A stretch of 64,000 nucleotides of DNA from Bog-473 sp963840435 (GTDB lineage: Bacteria > Actinomycetota > Acidimicrobiia > Acidimicrobiales > RAAP-2): contig CAWIYY010000017.1 of NCBI GenBank assembly GCA_963840435.1, positions 62,001-126,000 on the forward strand. Reading direction: 5' to 3'. This document shows, piece after piece, positions 41,894-50,126 of this stretch. The first letter of the stretch is position 1; each line of letters starts with the position of its first letter. The translations under genes were made by a program, and so were the position numbers. The notes under the pieces are model-generated. The model ran no database searches. It saw only the letters and a program-made list of their open reading frames with translations, and was not told the origin of the DNA.

Positions 41894-43376
41894 TTCCCTC
41901 GGTCCACCCACCGGACCCGGCGTCCCGGCCATGCACGAGCTGAGCCGGCCCCGTCGCATCGGCATCCTGCTCATCTGCTGCATGAGCCTGCTCATCGTCG
42001 GGCTCGACGTCACCATCGTGAACGTCGCCCTGCCCTCCATCGGCCACGACCTCGGGGCCAGCGTGTCGGGCCTGCAGTGGACGATCGACGCCTACACCCT
42101 GGTCCTGGCCAGCCTGCTCATGCTGTCCGGTTCGACGGCCGACCGGTTCGGCCGCAAGCGCACGTTCGTGGTCGGGCTCGCCGTCTTCTCGGCCGGTTCG
42201 CTGCTCTGCAGCCTTGCCCCCAGCCTGGGACTGCTCATCGTGTTCCGCATGCTCCAGGCCGTCGGCGGGTCAATGCTCAACCCGGTCGCCATGTCGATCA
42301 TCACCAACACCTTCACCGATCCGAAGGAACGGGCCCAGGCCGTCGGGGTGTGGGGGGCCGTGGTCGGCGTCTCCATGGCGCTCGGCCCCGTGCTCGGAGG
42401 ACTGCTGGTCTCGTCGGCCGGTTGGCGCTCCATCTTCTGGATCAACATTCCGGTCGGCCTGACCGCCATCGTTCTGGCCGTGCGCTACGTGCCCGAGTCG
42501 CGCGCCCCCCGGGCCCGCCGCTTCGATCCGGTGGGCCAGGTCCTCATGGTGGTCTTCCTGGCCGCGCTGACCTACGGGATCATCGAGCTGCCGAGCAAGG
42601 GCCTGTCCTCGCCGGTCATCCTGGGCGCCTTCTCGGCCGCACTGGTCGGGTTGGTCGGCTTCATCCTCTACGAGCCCCGGCGGCGCGACCCGTTGATCGA
42701 CCTCCGGTTCTTCCGCTCCGTTCCGTTCGCCGCGGCGACGGTCACCGCGGTGGCCGCGTTCGCCGCGCTCGGCGGCTTCCTCTTCATGAACACGCTCTAC
42801 CTCCAAGAGGTGCGCGGCCTCTCCCCCTTGCGGGCCGGGCTCGACACCTTGCCCATGGCCTTGCTGGTGATGCTGGCGTCGCCCGTCTCCGGCCGCATCG
42901 TCGGCCACCGCGGTCCGCGGCTGCCCCTGGTCGTCGCCGGCGCCTGCATCGGGACGGCCTGCGCCATGCTGACCGGTATCGACGAGGTCACCCCGTTCAC
43001 CTGGCTGTTCGGGGCCTACGTGGTCTTCGGTCTCGGCTTCGGGTTGGTGAACGCACCGATCACGAACGCCGCGGTCTCGGGGATGCCCCGGGCCCAGGCC
43101 GGGGTGGCCGCCGCCATCGCCTCCACCTCGCGCCAGGTGGGCCAGACCCTCGGGGTGGCCGTGTGCGGCGCGCTGGTCACGTCCGGGGTGAGCGGGTCGG
43201 TGCACGGCGGCCTGGCCACCGTCAGCCCGACGGCCTGGTGGATCCTCGCCGGCTGCGGCGCCGTGATCGTACTCCTCGGTTTCGTGGCCACCTCGCGCTG
43301 GGCCGTGGCCAGCGCGCAGCGGACGGCCGCCGAGCTCAATCCCGAGAACCTGACGGCGCAGCCGGTGGCGGCATGA
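41877..43376 (+). CDS. MFS multidrug transporter, DHA2 (14-TMS) family
   Basis: This roughly 499-residue exporter has MSLLIVGLDVTIVNVALPSIG in helix 1, LQWTIDAYTLVLASLLMLSGSTADRFGRKR (motif A), and MALGPVLGGLLVSSAGWRSIFWINIP (helix 5 and motif C region). About 14 hydrophobic segments are present, and the length is usual for QacA/EmrB-type drug or metabolite exporters. ATG 41877 or 41883 are possible starts, and MHELSRPRR at 41931 is a third. It is followed by a MarR gene with ATGA overlap, so pump and repressor are made together. Confidence 0.9.
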   Translation: MNMKVSSLGPPTGPGVPAMHELSRPRRIGILLICCMSLLIVGLDVTIVNVALPSIGHDLGASVSGLQWTIDAYTLVLASLLMLSGSTADRFGRKRTFVVGLAVFSAGSLLCSLAPSLGLLIVFRMLQAVGGSMLNPVAMSIITNTFTDPKERAQAVGVWGAVVGVSMALGPVLGGLLVSSAGWRSIFWINIPVGLTAIVLAVRYVPESRAPRARRFDPVGQVLMVVFLAALTYGIIELPSKGLSSPVILGAFSAALVGLVGFILYEPRRRDPLIDLRFFRSVPFAAATVTAVAAFAALGGFLFMNTLYLQEVRGLSPLRAGLDTLPMALLVMLASPVSGRIVGHRGPRLPLVVAGACIGTACAMLTGIDEVTPFTWLFGAYVVFGLGFGLVNAPITNAAVSGMPRAQAGVAAAIASTSRQVGQTLGVAVCGALVTSGVSGSVHGGLATVSPTAWWILAGCGAVIVLLGFVATSRWAVASAQRTAAELNPENLTAQPVAA

Positions 43377-43936
43377 ACCCTCCCCGCGCCGACGCCGCCG
43401 CTCCGGACCCGGCCCCACCTGCCCCGGGCTCTGCGCCCAGCGACCAGGCCGCCCGCGAGGTGTGGGCCCGCATGTGCGACCTGGTGCTCGACAACGAGCG
43501 CCGGCGCGAGGTGGCCGACGCCGTCGGGCTGAGCTTCGGCCGGATCAAGGCCATCCGCCGGGTGGCCCGCCGCTCCATGTCCATGCGTGAACTGGCCGAC
43601 GAGCTCGGCATCGATCCGCCGAACGCCACCGTGGTGGTGGACGACCTCGAGTCGCTGGGCCTGGCCCGCCGCCAGTCGCACCCCACCGATCGCCGGGCCA
43701 AGGTGGTCGAGGCGACGCGCAAGGGGAGGGAGATCGCCAAGCGGGCCAACGCCATCTTGAGCACGCCGCCGCCCGCGCTCGCGGCGCTCGAGCCGAGCGA
43801 CCTCGAGGAGCTGGGGCGAATTCTGGCCCAGCTCGGCGCGGCACGCAGAGCGGGAATGAGGAGCGGGGCAGCCCCGCCTGCGGTCAGCCTCGACGGAGTG
43901 CGATCGCCGCGTCGGGCTCGATCACCCGGAAGCTGA
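43373..43936 (+). CDS. MarR-family regulator
   Basis: This 187-residue protein has a Pro/Ala-rich N-terminus of about 25 residues, then a MarR winged helix: LSFGRIKAIRRVARRSMSMRELADELGIDPPNATVVVDDLESLGLARRQSHPTDRRAKVVEATRKGREIAKRA. The DRRAKVV wing is diagnostic. It probably represses the MFS gene in front of it through the 41.9 kb dyad, with a small aromatic or drug ligand as inducer. The last 18 codons overlap the convergent encapsulin gene by 53 bases. Confidence 0.9.
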   Translation: MNPPRADAAAPDPAPPAPGSAPSDQAAREVWARMCDLVLDNERRREVADAVGLSFGRIKAIRRVARRSMSMRELADELGIDPPNATVVVDDLESLGLARRQSHPTDRRAKVVEATRKGREIAKRANAILSTPPPALAALEPSDLEELGRILAQLGAARRAGMRSGAAPPAVSLDGVRSPRRARSPGS

Positions 43937-44690
43937 AGCTCTCCTCGATGTAGAGACGCACGATGTCGGCATCATGGCTCCGGTAGCCGATGGAGAGGTC
44001 CTGGCCGCTGTCGAGCACGAAGTCGCCGCCGCGCAGGCTCAGGACGACACCGCCCGCGACACCGGGTGACCACACGAGTGGCCCTTCGAGGATCCGGCGC
44101 AGGTGGTCGAAGAGCAAGTGCCCGCCGTGCTCCGCCGTCTCCACAATCCCGGTGTAGATGGCCGGGTCGAGGGCGAGACCGTAGGGGCCACCGATCCCGG
44201 CGCGCCGCAACACGTCGACGGCCTGGGCCACCACTGTCGGGTACTGCTCCGTTTCCCCCGCGATGGTGAGCGGCTCGTGCGAGCTGCACTCGGTGATGCC
44301 CAGGATCCCGGCGGCGGCGTAGCCGTGGAACACGGTCGAGTTCTCGGCCAGGGCGATCTGGCGAACGGCCTCGTCCACCTCGGGCAGATCGATGTCGTCC
44401 GCCCCCCGGTCGGCGTCGTCGATCTCCACCCGCGACACGGAGAAGTCGGCCCGCAGCTCCACCAGCGGCAGCACCCGGCGCTGTACGGCGGCGACGCCTT
44501 CTGAGGGGGAGGCCACCTCGTCCACCCGCCCCAGGTCGGTGGCGGAGTGGCTCCAGCCCTGCGGCCCCACCATGTCCACCAGTTTGCGGGCGGCCAGGTG
44601 GGTGACCAGGCGGCCCTTGGCCTCGGACTCGATCTGCTCCCAGGCGGCCTCGGAGACAGGCGCCAGCTCGCGATAGAGGTGGTCCATCAC
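43884..44690 (-). CDS. encapsulin shell protein (family 1)
   Basis: This 268-residue HK97-fold shell protein self-assembles into an icosahedral protein compartment in the cytoplasm. Hallmarks are HLYRELAPVSEAAWEQIESEAKGRLVTHLAARKLVDMVGP at the N-terminus, VEIDDADRGADDIDLPEVDEAVRQIALAENSTVFHGY, GGPYGLALDPAIYTGI, and VLSLRGGDFVLDSGQDLSIGY, with the ending YIEESFSFRVIEPDAAIAL. Length is normal for T=1 family-1 encapsulins. Its start (GTG 44690 or ATG 44687) overlaps the stop of the cargo gene, so cargo is translated first and shell second. The cargo is an encapsulated ferritin. Confidence 0.95.
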   Translation of the reverse strand: MMDHLYRELAPVSEAAWEQIESEAKGRLVTHLAARKLVDMVGPQGWSHSATDLGRVDEVASPSEGVAAVQRRVLPLVELRADFSVSRVEIDDADRGADDIDLPEVDEAVRQIALAENSTVFHGYAAAGILGITECSSHEPLTIAGETEQYPTVVAQAVDVLRRAGIGGPYGLALDPAIYTGIVETAEHGGHLLFDHLRRILEGPLVWSPGVAGGVVLSLRGGDFVLDSGQDLSIGYRSHDADIVRLYIEESFSFRVIEPDAAIALRRG

Positions 44691-45052
44691 TCGCCTCCCT
44701 TCAGGCTGCCGATGCCGAGCGAGCCACCGCTTGCGCTGCCCGCGCCGGCTGCCTCGGCCTCGTGTTCGACCTCGGTCACCGGTTCGCTCGTGAAGAGGTA
44801 CGTGCGCAGCGTTCGATCGAGCGCCGGGTCACGGCGACGGAGCCATTCGAGTGTCATACAGGCGTGTTCCTTCTCCTCGTCGCGGTTGTGAGCCAGGATG
44901 TCGGCCAGGCTCGAGTCGTTGGTGGCATGGACTCGCTGGTCATACCAGTCGACCGCCTCGAGTTCCTCGATCAGCGACGTGAACGCCCGGTGGCGGTCGA
45001 TCGTCGGCTCGCCGAGCAACTCTGCCGGCTCGTGCAATCCCTCGCTTCCCAT
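44687..45052 (-). CDS. encapsulated ferritin-like cargo protein (EncFtn)
   Basis: This 121-residue two-helix ferritin-like protein starts at ATG 45052 with GAAGAGG upstream. The diiron residues lie in SLIEELEAVDWYDQRV and LAHNRDEEKEHACMTLEW. The C-terminus ends SLGIGSLKG, the classic encapsulin targeting peptide, joined by an Ala/Gly/Ser-rich linker. EncFtn forms a decamer, binds iron at subunit interfaces and oxidises Fe2+. The shell then stores the mineral. The longer frame to 45286 is Arg-rich and not credible. Expected role: iron storage and protection from Fenton chemistry. Confidence 0.95.
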   Translation of the reverse strand: MGSEGLHEPAELLGEPTIDRHRAFTSLIEELEAVDWYDQRVHATNDSSLADILAHNRDEEKEHACMTLEWLRRRDPALDRTLRTYLFTSEPVTEVEHEAEAAGAGSASGGSLGIGSLKGGE

Positions 45053-45330
45053 CTTCACCTCTTCCCGTTCCCGCGCTGCCCGAGCCGTTCGGCTCCGCCG
45101 AGACCTTATCTGTCGTCCCTCGGATGCTCCGCGGGAGACGGAGGACTGCTGTCTCGCACTCGACTGTTGCCGCCGGGCACCGCCGCGTCTCGTTCCTGGT
45201 GGCGTCGAGGTCTTATGCGGACCCCGGCCCCGCAACCGCTGTCGCGGGCCGGGCGCAACGGGCCCAGCTCTGGCCCGACGCCTCATCGAAAGTCCGGTCT
45301 GGCCTATAGACGGAAGGTATACTCTTAGGT

Positions 45331-45336
45331 TATAGT
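45331..45336 (+). promoter_or_regulatory. -10 box of the leaderless PadR operon
   Basis: TATAGT lies six bases before the ATG at 45343. TATACT at 45319-45324 is close by and the two may form part of a PadR operator (ATACT/TATAGT half-sites). No ribosome site precedes the ATG. Confidence 0.55.
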
Positions 45337-45342
45337 GGCGGC

Positions 45343-45867
45343 ATGAGCGTGCCTCTTACCCTCCTTGGCCTGCTGGAACGCGAACCCAGCCACGGCTACG
45401 ACCTCAAGCGCGACTACGACACCTTCTTCGGGAAGGACAGACCGCTTCCCTTCGGCCAGCTGTACGCCACCCTGGCCCGTCTGGCCCGAGACGGAAAAGC
45501 CATCGCGGGGGAGGCGGAGCCCGGATCCGGTCCGGATCGCAAGCGCTACACGATCACCGAGACCGGAAAGAGCGAGGTGGAGACGTGGCTGGCGGAGCCC
45601 GTTCCGGCCGAGCCGCATCTCCAGACAGAACTGTTCGCCAAGGTCGTGCTCTCGCTCATGCTCGGTCGGCCGGCGGAGGAATACCTCGACACGCAACGGG
45701 CCGCGCACATTCAGCGAATGCGCGAGCTGACCGACGTGAAGCAGCGAGGAAACCTCGTCGACGCCCTGCTCGCCGACCACGGCCTCTTTCACCTGGAGGC
45801 CGACCTGCGCTGGATCGACCTCACGTCCGCTCGCCTGGCGCCGCTCGCAGAGGAGGTGATGGCGTGA
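45343..45867 (+). CDS. PadR-family transcriptional regulator
   Basis: This 174-residue regulator has the PadR winged helix (LTLLGLLEREPSHGYDLKRDYDTFFGKDRPLPFGQLYATLARLARDGKAIAGEAEPGSGPDRKRYTITETGKSEVETWL) and a C-terminal helical dimerisation domain (Vir_C-like). It overlaps the ABC ATPase gene by four bases (GTGA). PadR regulators in this position usually repress an efflux or peptide-resistance ABC system until the drug binds. Confidence 0.92.
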   Translation: MSVPLTLLGLLEREPSHGYDLKRDYDTFFGKDRPLPFGQLYATLARLARDGKAIAGEAEPGSGPDRKRYTITETGKSEVETWLAEPVPAEPHLQTELFAKVVLSLMLGRPAEEYLDTQRAAHIQRMRELTDVKQRGNLVDALLADHGLFHLEADLRWIDLTSARLAPLAEEVMA

Positions 45868-46580
45868 ATCTTGTCAAGAGATCCACCGCAGTCCAGATCG
45901 AAGGTGTGCTCATCGAAGGTCGCGACCTGGTGCTTGCATTTGGGGAGACCCCGGCGCTTCGTGGCGCAAACCTCTCCGTCGAGCGTGGCGAGATCGTCGC
46001 CGTGATGGGCCCCAGCGGCTCGGGCAAGTCGACGTTGCTCCACTGCTTGGCGGGCATCCTCGTTCCCAGCTCCGGCCAGGTTTGCTTCGACGGCCAGCGC
46101 CTGGACAGCATGCGGGAGGGGGAGCGCTCCAAACTGCGGCGCGACCGCTTCGGCTTCGTGTTCCAGTTCGGTCAGCTCGTGCCCGAGCTGACCGCCGAGG
46201 AGAACATCGCCCTCCCCCTCCTGCTCGGTGGCATGCACCGCCACGAGGCCATCCGTGAGGCGCGGGGCTGGTTCGAACGGCTCGACCTCGAGGGCATGGA
46301 GCACCACCGAACCGGCGAGATGTCCGGCGGCCAATCCCAGCGTGTCGCCTTGGCGCGCGGACTCGTCGCCCGTCCCGACGTGCTCTTCGCCGACGAGCCG
46401 ACTGGGTCGCTCGATTCGCTCAGCGGAGAGTTGGTGATGGACCTCTTGACGCGCGCCGCGCGTGAGCAGGGGTCGACGGTGATCCTCGTGACCCACGAAC
46501 CCCGTGTGGCCGCCTACGCGGACCGGGAGGTCATGGTGCGGGACGGGCTCGTGACGTCGCCGGAGCTGATCCACCGATGA
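45864..46580 (+). CDS. ABC transporter ATP-binding protein (MacB/LolD type)
   Basis: This 238-residue ATPase starts at GTG 45864. Walker A is GPSGSGKS, the Q-loop region FVFQFGQLVPELTAEENIALPLLL, the signature MSGGQSQRVALARG, Walker B VLFADEPTGSLD, and the H-loop VILVTHEPRVAAYADR. FADEPTGSLD and the LVPELTAEEN block are typical of the LolD/MacB/FtsE group that pairs with FtsX-like permeases, as here. The upstream frame to 45585 overlaps the PadR gene. Likely role: energising a mechanotransmission-type ABC system (drug or peptide resistance). Confidence 0.92.
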   Translation: MNLVKRSTAVQIEGVLIEGRDLVLAFGETPALRGANLSVERGEIVAVMGPSGSGKSTLLHCLAGILVPSSGQVCFDGQRLDSMREGERSKLRRDRFGFVFQFGQLVPELTAEENIALPLLLGGMHRHEAIREARGWFERLDLEGMEHHRTGEMSGGQSQRVALARGLVARPDVLFADEPTGSLDSLSGELVMDLLTRAAREQGSTVILVTHEPRVAAYADREVMVRDGLVTSPELIHR

Positions 46581-48826
46581 TCCGACTCGGCCTGCGCCTG
46601 ACGTTCGGAAGCGGCCGTGAAGCCGCGCTGCGCGTCTTCGTCACCGCGGCGGCCGTCGCCCTCGGCGTCGCACTGCTGCTGGCTGCCCTGGCCGGTGGCA
46701 ACGGTCTGCACGCTCAGACCGACCGTGGTGCGTGGCTCGACACCTCGGCACAAGCGTCACGATCGACGTCGGGCACGCCCACATCTGACCGGCTGTGGTG
46801 GCTATCGAGCATCGATCAGTTCGGCAACCAGGCGATCGATCGCGTGGACGTGGCTGCCACGGGCCCGACCGCTCCGGTCCCGCCGGGGGTTGCCCACCCG
46901 CCGGGACCGGGTGCCTACTACGCCTCTCCGGCCCTCGCGACGCTTCTCGCGTCCCAGCCGGCGAGCGAGCTTCGTGACCGGTTTCCGGGGCGCCAAATTG
47001 GGACCATCGGCGCAGCGGCGCTGCCGTCCCCGAACTCGCTCATCGTCGTCATCGGCCACACTGCCAACCAGCTCTCGCGGGCACCTGGTGCGGTCGAGGT
47101 CGGGGCGATCCAGCGCACGCCCGCCAACTGCCTTGCCTGCCAGAACCCCGTCGGGAGCGGACCCGTTCTGCAGTGGATCCTGGTTGGCGGAGCTGTCTTC
47201 CTGTTGCTGCCGGTGCTCATCTTGATCGCGACGGCGAGCCGGCTGTCGGCGGCGCGACGCGAGGAACGCTTCGCCGCCATGCGGCTCGTCGGCGCGACGC
47301 CGCGTCAGATTTCTGTGGTCTCCGCGGTCGAGGCAGTGGTCGCGGCACTCGCGGGCGTTGCCGTCGGCTTCGCACTCTTCTTCGCATTCCGGCCGCTGCT
47401 CTACCATGTGCCGTTCACCGGAGCGCCATTCGCGCCAGGAGACCTTTCACTGAACGGGATCGACGTTGTATTGGTCGTGATCGGCGTTCCGGTCGCCGCC
47501 GTCGTGTCCGCGCTGGTCGCGCTCCGTCGAGTCCACATATCGCCGCTCAGCGTGAACCGGCGAGCGTCGTCACGCCCACCGCGGATCGTACGAATCATCC
47601 CGCTCCTTGCTGGCGTCGCGGTACTCGCCTACTTCGACGCGCATGGCAAGCCGGGCAGCAATGGTGGCCAGCTTCTCGAGCTGCTCGTGGGATTCGTGCT
47701 CCTTGTCGTGGGGCTGGTTCTGGCTGGACCGTGGTTCACGACCGCTGGTTCCCGAGTGATGGCGACGCGGGCCAGTCGCCCCGCCACGCTCATCGCCGGC
47801 CGCCGGCTGCTCGACAATCCCAAAGCGGCCTTTCGGTTCATCAGTGGGCTCGTCATCGCCCTTTTCGTTGCAAGCGCCTTGATCGGGGGACTCAGCTCCA
47901 TCTCCAGCGTCAGCAATTCTGGAGGAGGAACCGCCGGAAAGGACACCCTCGCCGAACCGTTCTGCAGCTTCTCGACGTCGAACTGTCCCGCTTCCGCGGA
48001 AGTGTCTTCGGTCCCAGGCCACGTGCTTGCTGAGCTCCATGCCATGCCGGGCGTGCGTGGTGTGGCGGTGGTCCACCAACTCCCGCCCGGTGAGCAGGCG
48101 GAGTGGGGCGGGCCGGCTGGGGTTGTCGCATGCGCCCAGCTGGCGAAGACGCCGGCGATCGGCACGTGCGCTCGAGGAGCGACGGTGGCGAATATCGGCT
48201 ACTTCCTTTCGAACGTTCTTGGGCACAACTCGCATGCCTCGTCGACGGCCTGGCCGTCCGCGCACCTATCGGCGGCGAAGGCCGCGCGTCTTCCCATCAA
48301 CGCGGTTGTCGTAAGCACCGACGGGTCCTCGAGTTCGCTCGAACGGGTGCGGACCACGCTCGAACAGGCGTTTCCCTTCCAGGGCCAGCCGCTCGGAGTC
48401 GAGTCGCTCGATCCGTCGAACGCGCGCCTTCTTACGATGATCGAGGACATGACCGACATCATCATTGTGGCAAGCCTGATCATCGCCGCTTGCAGTCTCG
48501 CTGTGAACATCGTCGCCGGGTTGGGCGAGCGTCGGCGGCCGTTCAGCCTGCTCAGACTCACCGGCGCTCCCACAAAGCTCCTGCATCGCGTCGTCGCGCT
48601 GGAAAGTGCCCTTCCTCTCCTCCTTGTCGCTGCGGTGTCGATCGTGGTCGGCCTCGTCTCGGCCGCCCTCTACCTCCACTCCCAGGTCGACATCGCGTTC
48701 CGCTTCCCCGGGATCGCCTACTGGGCGACCGTGGTGGGCGGACTCGTGGCGTCGCTGGCGATCATCGCCTCGACCTTCCCGCTTCTCAACCGGATGACGG
48801 GACCCGAGGTAGCTCGGAACGACTAA
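46577..48826 (+). CDS. FtsX-like ABC permease
   Basis: This 749-residue membrane protein has an N-terminal helix (FVTAAAVALGVALLLAALAGG) and a large extracytoplasmic domain. An FtsX core follows (VFLLLPVLILIATASRLSAARREERFAAMRLVGATPRQISVVSAVEA) with further helices. A second FtsX-like core near residues 635-745 (IIIVASLIIAACSLAVNIVAG, then ERRRPFSLLRLTGAP) gives the duplicated eight-to-ten-helix layout of Gram-positive bacitracin-type exporters. ATG 46577 overlaps the ATPase stop. Together with the ATPase and PadR it forms a three-gene resistance-type operon. The substrate is unknown. Confidence 0.88.
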   Translation: MIRLGLRLTFGSGREAALRVFVTAAAVALGVALLLAALAGGNGLHAQTDRGAWLDTSAQASRSTSGTPTSDRLWWLSSIDQFGNQAIDRVDVAATGPTAPVPPGVAHPPGPGAYYASPALATLLASQPASELRDRFPGRQIGTIGAAALPSPNSLIVVIGHTANQLSRAPGAVEVGAIQRTPANCLACQNPVGSGPVLQWILVGGAVFLLLPVLILIATASRLSAARREERFAAMRLVGATPRQISVVSAVEAVVAALAGVAVGFALFFAFRPLLYHVPFTGAPFAPGDLSLNGIDVVLVVIGVPVAAVVSALVALRRVHISPLSVNRRASSRPPRIVRIIPLLAGVAVLAYFDAHGKPGSNGGQLLELLVGFVLLVVGLVLAGPWFTTAGSRVMATRASRPATLIAGRRLLDNPKAAFRFISGLVIALFVASALIGGLSSISSVSNSGGGTAGKDTLAEPFCSFSTSNCPASAEVSSVPGHVLAELHAMPGVRGVAVVHQLPPGEQAEWGGPAGVVACAQLAKTPAIGTCARGATVANIGYFLSNVLGHNSHASSTAWPSAHLSAAKAARLPINAVVVSTDGSSSSLERVRTTLEQAFPFQGQPLGVESLDPSNARLLTMIEDMTDIIIVASLIIAACSLAVNIVAGLGERRRPFSLLRLTGAPTKLLHRVVALESALPLLLVAAVSIVVGLVSAALYLHSQVDIAFRFPGIAYWATVVGGLVASLAIIASTFPLLNRMTGPEVARND

Positions 48827-48868
48827 TCCGCCATCTCGCGGCTGAGCAGGCTTCTTCGTCCATCCATC

Positions 48869-49768
48869 TCAGTGGGCGCGTAACTCGTGTGCGCCCGTCG
48901 GGAGGCGCGCAGAGCTCTGGGGGTGGAGCAACTCGGCCAGCAGCTCGACCCCGTCGACCACCCGCGGACCGGGCCTCGAGAAGAACGCGTTGGCATCGAC
49001 TGCGACGATCCGGCCGAGCCGCGGCACCTCGGGCCGCCCGAGAAACGAAGCCGCCTGCTCCACCGAGCCGGCCAGGTCGAAACCGCACGGACTGAAGACC
49101 GTGAAGTCGATCTGCGCCGCGGCGATTTCCTCCCAGTCCACCCGGCGCGAGCGAGCTCGTGGCTCGGACAGCACCGGTTCGCCCCCAGCGGCCTCCACCA
49201 TCTCGGGAACCCAGTGGCCTGCGTTGAACGGGGGATCGGGCCATTCGAGGACGAAGACCCGTGGGCGCGGCCTCCCGTGCACGCGGGAGCGCACGGCAGC
49301 AACGCGAGCGTGCAGCTCCTCCATCAACGCGTCCGCCCGGTCTTCGGTGCCGGTGGCCCGCCCGACCTGGCCCACGCAGGCGATCACCTCGTCGAGCCCC
49401 TCCGGGTCGAGCGAGACGACCTCGGCCCGGCAGCCGATGACCCCGAGGGCCTCTTCGACCGCTCCCGAGGGCACGGCACAGACCCGGCAGAGATCCTGGG
49501 CCAGGATCACGTCGGGTCCGATCGATCTGATCCGGGCGTCGTCGAGGGTGTAGATCGACTGCCCGGCTGCCATCAGAGCGCTCACCTCGGCGTCGACCTG
49601 GGCCGCGTCACGGGCGTCGCTCGTGTCCAGGACGGTGCCCGACACGATCGGCACCTCCCGCGCCGCGGCCGGGTAATCGCACTCGAAGCTCACGCCTTCG
49701 AGCTGGTCCCCGAGGCCCAGGGCGAAGACGATTTCGGTGGCCGAGGGGAGCAAGGAGACGATCTTCAC
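48869..49768 (-). CDS. BtuF-like cobalamin-binding protein without signal peptide
   Basis: This 299-residue helical-backbone receptor starts at GTG 49768 (MKIVSLLPSATEIVFALGLGDQLEGVSFECDYPAAAREVP). SLLPSATEIVFALG is the hallmark of BtuF-like periplasmic binding proteins, followed by DVILAQDLCRVCAVPSG and VFVLEWPDPPFNAGHWVPEMVEAAGG. No export signal or lipobox precedes it, which is unusual for a receptor. Such signal-less forms are annotated as cobalamin-binding proteins in many genomes. It is divergent from the cobalamin riboswitch operon, supporting a corrinoid-related role, perhaps an intracellular carrier. This is inference. The frame upstream to 49900 lies over the riboswitch and is not coding. 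Confidence 0.8.
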   Translation of the reverse strand: MKIVSLLPSATEIVFALGLGDQLEGVSFECDYPAAAREVPIVSGTVLDTSDARDAAQVDAEVSALMAAGQSIYTLDDARIRSIGPDVILAQDLCRVCAVPSGAVEEALGVIGCRAEVVSLDPEGLDEVIACVGQVGRATGTEDRADALMEELHARVAAVRSRVHGRPRPRVFVLEWPDPPFNAGHWVPEMVEAAGGEPVLSEPRARSRRVDWEEIAAAQIDFTVFSPCGFDLAGSVEQAASFLGRPEVPRLGRIVAVDANAFFSRPGPRVVDGVELLAELLHPQSSARLPTGAHELRAH

Positions 49769-49837
49769 AGCCCCATCTTCCCCCCTTCGTGCCGTTGCGT
49801 TCACTGAAATATCGGGACTCGCCGTTCTGAGCACCCG

Positions 49838-49980
49838 TGTTACGGTGGGAAGCGCCTGTATGGCGCAGCAGTAACTGCCCGAAAGGGGAAGCCGGTGCAA
49901 GTCCGGCGCTGGTCCGCAACCGTGAGCGACTCACTGCAGCAGTGAGTCGTGCAGCCGGGATACCTCGAGGGCAGTAAGAG
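49838..49980 (+). ncRNA. cobalamin riboswitch
   Basis: The conserved core is present: GAAGCCGGTGCAAGTCCGGC, followed by GCTGGTCCGCAACCGTGAGC (compare GGAA-x-GGTG-AATCC-x-CNGC-CCGCAACTGT). A peripheral hairpin GACTCACTGC/GCAGTGAGTC (49928-49937, 49939-49948) and a B12-box-like GCAGCCGGGATACCT follow. It lies about 150 bases before the surface-protein gene on the plus strand. In Gram-positives such elements bind adenosylcobalamin and turn off downstream transport or synthesis genes when B12 is plentiful. The 3' segment to 50126 would contain the expression platform. Confidence 0.93.
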
Positions 49981-50126
49981 TTCCCATCTGTCGAGACACA
50001 TGGACCGGGGCTCGGTGTGACCCCGTGCATTCGGAGTTTCCGGGCTAGGTCCGGGAAGCGAACACGCATGCACACCGCACCCAGCACCACGGTGATCGCC
50101 GGACCGCCCTTCGGGGTGAGCTGATC

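Noticed and set aside
42077..43936. A 619-residue reading of the MarR frame
   Set aside because: The N-terminal part is the shadow of the MFS transporter. The ATGA-coupled start at 43373 fits the MarR family length.
45053..45286. N-terminal extension of the encapsulated ferritin
   Set aside because: The added 78 residues are Arg/Ser-rich, and a good ribosome site precedes ATG 45052, which matches the known family start.
49840..50073. Minus-strand open frames across 49769-50073
   Set aside because: They lie over the cobalamin riboswitch and show no protein features.
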